Of a DNA stretch of 64,000 bases, positions 57,166 to 64,000 are shown one piece after another. The stretch's first letter is position 1. Each line of letters starts with the position of its first letter. Source of the stretch: Sphagnum compactum (taxonomy: Eukaryota > Bryophyta > Sphagnopsida > Sphagnales). The stretch is from contig OZ234504.1 of assembly GCA_965153455.1 (NCBI GenBank), positions 1,736,001 through 1,800,000 on the forward strand, given 5' to 3'. Both the position numbers and the translations under genes were made by a program. A model generated the notes under the pieces. The model was given only the letters and a program-made list of their open reading frames with translations, ran no database searches and had not been told where the DNA came from.

Positions 57166-60100
57166 GGGCCATGTTGTTTGACATTGTTGAATTAATCAAA
57201 GTTTGAAAATCTGTTGGATTTTGATGATTAATTTGATTAGGGTTTAGACCTTGGATTTTCAAAAGTTTTTTTTGTAACTTAGTTTGAACGGGCATCTAAA
57301 TAATCATTATACTGATGAAATAAATTAATATCGGCTATATTATAGGACCTCACTCCATTTGCATTAGATAATTATCATTGGAATGTTATTTGATTATTTC
57401 TTTAAAATCATCACCTTACATCCAAGTCTTAACTCAATTTTTTTTATATAAAAATTGTTATATTTAAATTATGAAATTAAGTCTAGAATGGAAACAACAG
57501 TCCTTATTTAAGACGGACTATACTTGATGAGACACAAGATTATGGGCAACCTGTGGGTTCAACCTGCTACCAGAAAAACTTCTGTAGATTATTGGGCCAT
57601 CACTCCAATAACCCCAGGGTCCAACAACATAACATGGTCCTGTCAATGATGAACCCGACTTCATCAAACATTACTAAGGTCATATTGGTCATCAACCCAA
57701 CTTCACCAACAAAAACTTTTATGGAATTCAAAGCAACTACCATAACACTCAGGGATTTCCATAACAACAATTCAATAGAGTGGGAAAATTTCGTTGGCAT
57801 TCACTTGAACCCAATTGAACTATGAGAGGAGGAAAATGAAAGAATGTTTAGATGATAATCATAAGCAGTAAGCCTAATTGTGTTCCTTCTTTTGTTTTTC
57901 ACCTAAATTTCAAATGTAAAAAAAAGAAAATAAAACAAAACATATTTGTAAACTAGATTTGCAATGAACTTGTGCCAAGTCGATACTCAATCCATATTCC
58001 AATATTCCTCTGAAACCCCCATGCCAAAAGTTCATAAGCTTGCAAAAGAAACACCATCAACTTAGTAGAACCACACTACCTTCATGTTAGAACAACACTT
58101 CCACTTTTCAGCATACGCACCAAAATGTGAGGATTTTTTGCACACCTTTCCACATGAAAATATACATTCACAAAATTCATTTGGAAATGAAACTACTATG
58201 TAGTTGTATTCTAACAAATTAAGGTGGTTCAATAGAATGTAACAATCACTGTGTAACTCTTTACTGCCTTTATTATTTCCTCACTCTATTTATTCACCCT
58301 TTATAATTATTCTTTGAACCTCTCTTTCCCCCTCCCCACTCTACCAACTCTGTGCACTGTGCGTCTTTGTCTCGTTTTCGCAATTTAAGTGAATTGAAAT
58401 GTCTCCTTTGAACGGGCTCGATTCCCATGAAACCCACTCCGGATTCCTTTATACAAATGTAAAACTGGTGTGATTTTCAAAAAATGTTCCCGTGATACCC
58501 AACAGGTACCTATCATTTATCACGAGAAAAATATGTAATAGAGAGCTTTTCGTGAACGTAATGCCTATGGAGGGGAGCAGTAACATTTTCAAAAAACCTG
58601 CCAGCATTCTAGGCTCTAGCAGGCTACTTGTACCAACACCACAAACAAATTTTCCAGGTTTTTGTGTTTGTGTAGCCTTGTGAGATTAGATCGAACATTT
58701 AGGGTTTGGTGATCATGGGTTGGTATTATTAATTAGAAAAATTGATGCCACGTGGCGCCCTGAAAATTCAGATTGCGTTTTGAGCCCTCAGGCCTACCTC
58801 CACTAATGAAATTCATTAAAAAATCTAATGCGTTGTGTCCATTTGGAGGATACCAAGACATTTGGAAAGAATCAAAATTCATCATGATGAGATGTGAAGA
58901 AGCTTTGTGTTGATGTTTAATCAATGTTCACACTTGATAGTTGACCCCCCTTCGTTCCATTCCTCATAATATCTTCATAATATCTTCTAATTTAGCATGC
59001 ATAGGGTTGTTGGAAAACTAATCTTTAAGGCAATAATGCTATAAAATCTTATAAATTTTTATTTCTGAAATCAAAACTTATGCCTCAAAACAAAAACCTA
59101 TTTTGACCAAATTTGAGAAAAAAAGACAATTTCAACCCCCTCTACATTTGGCAAGTGTAATTCCTTTGTAGCAATTTCGGTGATGCTAAAATTTTGAAAG
59201 AACATACCACACCTTCTAAACTAATTTTTTTTGAAATTTGAGACACATCCAACAATAGATTTAAAAGGAACAACTATTTTAGTAAGGAATCCAGAAGCTT
59301 GTTCATGGAAATCATTCCATGAATTCCACTACCACTATTTGCTACACATAACTTCCTTCCATGCTCTTTTGTTTACACACATTTTCTTCCATGAACAACA
59401 CTTCTTCACACACAACAACTAATGCTCTTCTCACACACTCATTGTCCTCCTCTTCCAAAGAAAACCACAAGATAAAAACTCTTCTCACTCACACTTTCAA
59501 TGACCCCTCCATGAGTTTATTCTCCTTGTCCAATGGAAGTTGTGGAAATCCTTCCCTCCAATCAATGGCCTTTTCATCCTTCGTGAATCGATGAGAATCG
59601 AGAATGATTTGACCCTTTAATGGAATTTAGGAGATTTTTTGTGTCCAATGAAACATTAAAAGGGTTCCATTTTTCAATTAAATATGATGATAATCTTCAT
59701 GACCAGTGGAATTGGAGGACTCATTATTTTCCCTATCTTGAACATCTTGATGGGGTTCTTGAACTTAATCATTGTCAATTCTATTCGTGTGACTTTAACA
59801 TCTTATTTTTTCATCCTAATTATTTCAAGTAACTGGCTATTAGAATAATTTACAGGTAGTAATAAATAAACATCATTGAGTTCCCATTTGACTAAATCAA
59901 TTCAATGGTATTAATAACATTTTTGTGTACCATTTACTCTTTTAATATCCCCTAGTTATTCCTTATTGTGTATTAATTAATTGTATAGAGCATAGTAAAT
60001 TGGAATAAAAAATTTCTGTTAAGAAAATTCCCATGTATATTTTAGATCCATCCTTAAAATTAGGGCTTCACGAATTCATTGGAATTAGGTTTTCAAGGAT

Positions 60101-60235
60101 TTCATGAAGTTCTGTTTTCACTGTCACACATTATGCCTACCCTAATTTTTAAAATAAAGGCATCGACCCCCTTGAAATGCAAATAACAAATTATTCCGGT
60201 TACCTTTTAGGTTTTTATTGATGTAGGTGAAGATT
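57166..60235. other. AT-rich spacer, no recognised gene
   Basis: Open frames at 57553-57825, 59231-59594 and 59620-59832 lack recognisable domains; the Asn/His/Thr-rich one at 57.55-57.8 kb may be retrotransposon-derived. No RNA gene or array seen. Confidence 0.45.
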
Positions 60236-60610
60236 CAATCATGATGGATGATGTTGCTACGCCCTTAAATCTTTCAGTTGTGCCAATAAAAGAAGAAGAA
60301 TTTGAAAAAGCACCGCTCGACACGAATGTCTCTCAATGGTCGCACGAAGAAGAATTGTCCAGAAGAGTGATGCGCACTTGAGTCAATCGTTTAACATGGG
60401 ATTGTTGATTGTCTCCACCCACATGCATTGGCAATCTACTTAAAATTTGTTCCTGTTTGTGGAGCCGCGCCAAAAGGTTTGAAGAGTGTTAGTGTGAAGA
60501 TGACGATGTTCGTCTTCACTGTTGAATTTGGATTCCCGATGATGGGCATTATCATTGGTTACGAGGCCCAATCAACCCTTTTTCCATGGAACATTGAGTC
60601 GAGCACCTAA
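60236..60610 (+). pseudogene. Unrecognised coding-like remnant
   Basis: Plus-strand sequence reads VATPLNLSVVPIKEEEFEKA and SQWSHEEELSRRVM, then after stops and a frame change the 60-codon frame at 60428-60610 continues. Composition is more protein-like than the surroundings, but the family is unknown. Confidence 0.2.
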
Positions 60611-60827
60611 CTCGCACCATTCGTCACATTTTGGATTTTTTGCAATTGTGATCTATCCCCTCTAAGTTGTTTACTAAATTATAATTCATTTGAAGTTACT
60701 TAAGTGGAAATGCTAGTATCTAAATTCAATCTCAATTCTATTTAGGAACCTGATAGAAATGAAGATTGAATAAGGATGAATTAGGACTACATCCTAAACA
60801 ATTTACAAGTACATCATTAGTGCCTAA

Positions 60828-61170
60828 AGATTATTCTACGAAATTAATTTAATATTATCATGGTAAAATGTTTACGTTAATTATGGGCTTTCCTAATATA
60901 TCAATAAAACCACATCTAATTTTACATCCATTTTTACCTTTCTACAACATAAAAAGGATAATGCATTTTGGAAATTTTACTAGGTTTTAAAATTAATTAA
61001 TTACTACATCAATTTAAATAAGGAAGTTCTTTAAGTTTGGAAATATCGAAAGGCTAATTCAACCATTAATAATTACTACTTGGAAGTTTATAATGATTCA
61101 AATCATTATTGTTAAGAAAAATAATGGAATTAAAACTTAACAACTTGTTGAATTGTAATCCATGGCTCGC
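60828..61170. repeat. About 340-bp direct repeat, left copy
   Basis: Matches 62,972-63,322 in the same orientation, by eye roughly four bases in five. Shared landmarks: AATTTAATATT(A/G)TCATGG, TTAATTATGGGCTT, AAGGATAATGCATTTT, AAGGCTAATTCAAC, and the closing TCCATGGCTC. The two copies bracket the gene-like segment at 61,320-62,566. Confidence 0.85.
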
Positions 61171-61319
61171 ACAAAACGTATGAATTTGTTAAAAAAATGA
61201 TCAATTATTTTAAAAGTAAATCGTGCAAATTTATGAAGTTTTTCGATAATTTTTTTTTTGATATTATACACTAGACATTATATTCCTACAATTCCCACTT
61301 CTAGTACATTTAACAACTT

Positions 61320-62566
61320 TCATCCCTCAAGTTTATGATCATCTTTCAAGGCGCGAAGGTGGGACATGGCATGATTGACATAAATTGGCACACGATAATG
61401 TTGGACAAATTCTTCATGACAGCGTTGGACAAATTTTTCCCTTCGTTCACTACCTTGACCCACCTTGAAAATGTGATTCAAAGTTCGTTTGAAAAAATGT
61501 TGCCTTCGTTTACTACCTTGATCCACCTTGAAAATCTGATTCAAAGTTCGTTCTGCATCAAACAGGTAGGGTGAGTGTTCATTAACGTCTTCAGCTGTGA
61601 TGAGCCATGTCCCAATGCAGGTTGGAACAACTGCTTCACACATCCCCGTGCCAAGATATTTGTGTCGTTCCTCAGGGTCTTCTAAAACTCAGATTGGAGG
61701 ATGCCGCCTGAAAAACCTATACTTCAGTAAAGAGTTTAGGCCTACACGCAAATCTCGATGTTGAAAACCTTTCAACACCTCAGAAACCGGGTTTTCAGAT
61801 GTTGTTTCTTTTGCAATTGTCTCTTCATTGCTTGTTGTTCTGTTTGCACTCCTTGTGACTTGAATGAAAGTTTTGGAACCTCCTTCAACTTGTGCTGCAC
61901 GTTGTAATGTGGAGTTCTTTGAATATGTATGTGTTGTTTTGGCACTTATCTTTGTCTCTTTGAGGGTCTCCTTCAATTGACAAGAATGAAGTTTAGCATC
62001 TCCATAATTTCTCAAGGAAACCTCCAGGGGATTTTGGTACCATCCAAATGAATCACTCATTAGCTCTGTTGGTGCAGCTTCCCCTAGATCAAATGCTGTT
62101 GTTGTGGTAATGTGTATCTGTTTATCACAAATGATTCCATTCATGTCAAGCTTGTAGTTGAATTCAAACACAAGGGTGGGATCTATTGATGTAGTGCCCA
62201 ATTCTTGTGGTGTGCCTGCACGATCAAATGAACCTCCAGGACCAGGGTGAACAGTTACCCGACAGAAGTTCCCTTTGGGTCTTTTATGGTTCACTTGGTG
62301 TGGTCCCTCCCTAGAAGGCAAAGTCTCATCATCATCATCACTGCCACTAGTGGGTTTTTGTGCTCCATGGAATGGGAAATAGCTCATGAGCAATGATAGG
62401 GTTGATAGACTAAGGACCTACCCCCAATATCTTGTTTTGTGCCATTCACTCCACTGCTGGATCCTTCTCCTCCATCCCCATCACATTGCTTGTCCACAAT
62501 AGCATCTATGACCTTCTTCAGCATTAAATATTCCAAAACCTTGTCAAGGATGCAGGAGCAATCACT
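61320..62566 (-). pseudogene. Unrecognised minus-strand gene, one in-frame TGA
   Basis: Two minus-strand frames, 61689-62393 (234 codons) and 61320-61643 (107 codons), lie in the same phase, separated by one TGA at 61689-61691 and 15 sense codons (VLEDPEERHKYLGTG), so they read as one protein of about 357 residues with a single nonsense codon. Features: acidic N-terminal run SGSDDDDETLPSREG, a central part with TTSIDPTLVFEFNYKLDMNG, Thr/Ser/Lys-rich linker, and a C-terminal part with a 21-residue duplication. An upstream open stretch at 62,422-62,566 could be a 5' exon joined by a 59-bp GT-AG intron in matching phase, though that is shorter than usual plant introns. I do not recognise the family. 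It may be a decayed gene or a gene carried by a repeat element. Confidence 0.45.
61441..61566. repeat. 63-bp in-frame tandem duplication
   Basis: CTTCGTTCACTACCTTGACC (61441) pairs with CTTCGTTTACTACCTTGATC (61504), 63 bp apart, each continuing CACCTTGAAAAT and ATTCAAAGTTCGTT. On the minus strand it duplicates 21 residues including RTLNQIFKVDQGS and RTLNHIFKVGQGS without breaking the frame. Confidence 0.9.
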
Positions 62567-62971
62567 CTGTGGTTAGACATCTGTGGAATGTCAAAACCCA
62601 AATACCATTGATGTTGATGAATTTTCATTGACTCATTGAATGCTAGGGCAAACATAGTTAAGCTTGAAAAGCACACACACATATGAAAATTATTAAAACA
62701 ACACATAAGATAACAAAAATTCATTAAAACAAAAATTAAATTCATCAAAGAAACAATACCATAGGAAGATACAGTATGATAATTATATTTTTTAGCAACA
62801 AACTACATCACATCATGTGTTTCAAACAATCTTCATTGCTTTCAAACAATTTCTTTTTAATTATTATATTTGTGTTGGCCCATTACAAAAAATTATGCAA
62901 AATAAACATTTACAACCAATAATCCTAAGCATTCAACACAAGCTTTTAAAATTTTAGGTTAATTTAGTAAA
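62567..62971. other. AT-rich spacer between gene segment and right repeat
   Basis: No gene seen. If the minus-strand gene is real this is its 5' flank or an intron. Confidence 0.4.
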
Positions 62972-63322
62972 AGAAAAATTATTTTACAGATTAATTTAAT
63001 ATTGTCATGGCGAAATGTTAATGTTAATTATGGGCTTGTATTCCCAATATATGAGTAAAATCACATCTAATTCTACATCCATTTTCACCTTTCTACAACC
63101 TAAAAGGATAATGCATTTTAAAAGGTTTACTAGGTCCTAAAACTAACTAAGCATTACATCATCTTAAATAAAGAAGTTCTCTACGCTTGGAAATATATCC
63201 AAAGGCTAATTCAACTATGAATAATTATTACTTGGAGGTTTATAAGGACTCAAATCATTATTACTAAGGAAAGTTATGGAACTAAAGTTTAACAATTTGT
63301 TGAATTATAATCCATGGCTCAC
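62972..63322. repeat. About 340-bp direct repeat, right copy
   Basis: Partner of 60,828-61,170; copy starts lie about 2.14 kb apart. Ends are TCCATGGCTC on the right and AT-rich on the left, without clear TG...CA termini. Confidence 0.85.
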
Positions 63323-63383
63323 AATAACCTCTTGGCAAATCAAAACCTAATGTTTTCCCTAAACCTTTGAAAGAGAAATTAAA

Positions 63384-63608
63384 TCAAAACGAAGATGGGT
63401 AACGGCTTTCTGGTGACAAGTCAAGGCATTTACTAGAATGTTTCTTGTGGGTTCCTTCAAGTAGGTCATCGAAATCCTTTTTCAAGGTCATGACCTCATA
63501 ATTGACCATGGTCATGTCTTCTAGAAGCTCCATGATCTCTTGAGGAATTGTCTTTCCTACATTTGGTATAAGGGAATTCCTTCCCAAACAATGCCCAATA
63601 TGCTGCAA
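63384..63608 (-). CDS. Short unrecognised open frame, possible exon
   Basis: 74-codon frame with protein-like, helical composition (IPQEIMELLEDMTMVNYEVM, then TLKKDFDDLLEGTHKKH). It starts just beyond the right copy of the direct repeat, on the same strand as the gene-like segment at 61.3-62.6 kb. Overlapping frames on both strands are also open, so it may be chance or an exon fragment. No family recognised. Confidence 0.25.
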   Translation of the reverse strand: MQHIGHCLGRNSLIPNVGKTIPQEIMELLEDMTMVNYEVMTLKKDFDDLLEGTHKKHSSKCLDLSPESRYPSSF

Positions 63609-63729
63609 TTGATTTCATCAAGGTGTTTGATTTCGTGGAGGAATTCCTTAAGAGATGAGACATTCATTTATGAACCCTCCAGTCCTAGAGACTTCCCAAG
63701 AGAATTTGAGCCCAAATTTATTTAAGATA

Positions 63730-64000
63730 GGGTTTGATTCCATCTAGGTTCCAGACCGATTAAAAACAATAAAATATTTTTACCGTAATTTTGTCCCACT
63801 AATGCACATCCTTTGAAACAAAAGAGTCCGCATTAAATTTTAGAAAATTTAAACCCTGGGCCTAAACCCCCCCAATAAAAGGATGCCCTAAACCTTGGAT
63901 AACATTTTTTTTTCCAATTTTGCGATGTAGCCAGTTTGGCAATGATCCACAATTCAATTTAGCAAATTTTGATTATCGACAAGGTAAAGTAAAAAAGTAA
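63730..64000. other. Spacer at window end
   Basis: No gene seen. GCGATGTAGCC followed by TTTGGCAATGATCC at about 63,923-63,948 is the reverse complement of the dispersed GATTGCCA...TGGCTACATC motif of 7.4-8.8 kb. Confidence 0.5.

Overview
The window is nuclear DNA of a land plant. The best evidence is an intact GOLDEN2-LIKE (GLK) transcription factor gene on the minus strand at 3307-4950, plus Arabidopsis-type (CCCTAAA) telomere-like repeats and plant-type Ty3/gypsy elements. Apart from GLK the sequence is AT-rich, repeat-laden and gene-poor, as expected of a large, transposon-filled genome such as a fern or gymnosperm. I cannot fix the lineage from sequence alone.

Layout. 1-2168: AT-rich spacer. 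2169-2622: a 45-bp minisatellite just 3' of GLK. 3307-4950: GLK in one uninterrupted exon, followed (upstream on its strand) by a leader/promoter zone to about 6.7 kb with GA/CT tracts, a CpG-rich peak, an 11-bp palindrome and a 187-bp tandem duplication. 6.75-7.16 kb: homopolymer-rich, possibly poor consensus. 7.2-13.1 kb: spacer with decayed unrecognised coding remnants and a compound minisatellite. 13.2-27 kb: two decayed Ty3/gypsy elements joined head to tail without an LTR between them; the second has about 3.8 kb of extra coding sequence after integrase. 30.1-31.5 kb: a tract built on a roughly 10-nt unit whose orientation flips near 30,541. 35.1-37.5 kb: an antisense gypsy relic related to the first element. 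43.7-45.7 kb: a decayed BED-finger/hAT-like gene. 45.7-54.3 kb: spacer with several short duplications. 54,466-57,019: a structurally complete hAT transposon, strikingly GC-rich, with 21-bp inverted ends and a perfect 8-bp target duplication, inserted in an antisense gypsy gag relic. 60.8-63.3 kb: an unrecognised minus-strand coding segment bracketed by two copies of a ~340-bp direct repeat.

Function. Only GLK looks like an intact host gene: GLK proteins activate nuclear photosynthesis genes and chloroplast development. Everything else recognisable is mobile DNA or its remains. Premature stops in the elements fall mostly where Gln is expected (CAA/CAG to TAA/TAG) and some at Trp, the pattern left by C-to-T decay of methylated, silenced DNA.

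Best candidates for something new: the GC-rich hAT element (possible horizontal arrival), the strand-switching decamer tract, the intronless GLK with its repeat-rich surroundings, the extra 3' coding region of the second gypsy element, and the repeat-bracketed gene at 61-62.6 kb.
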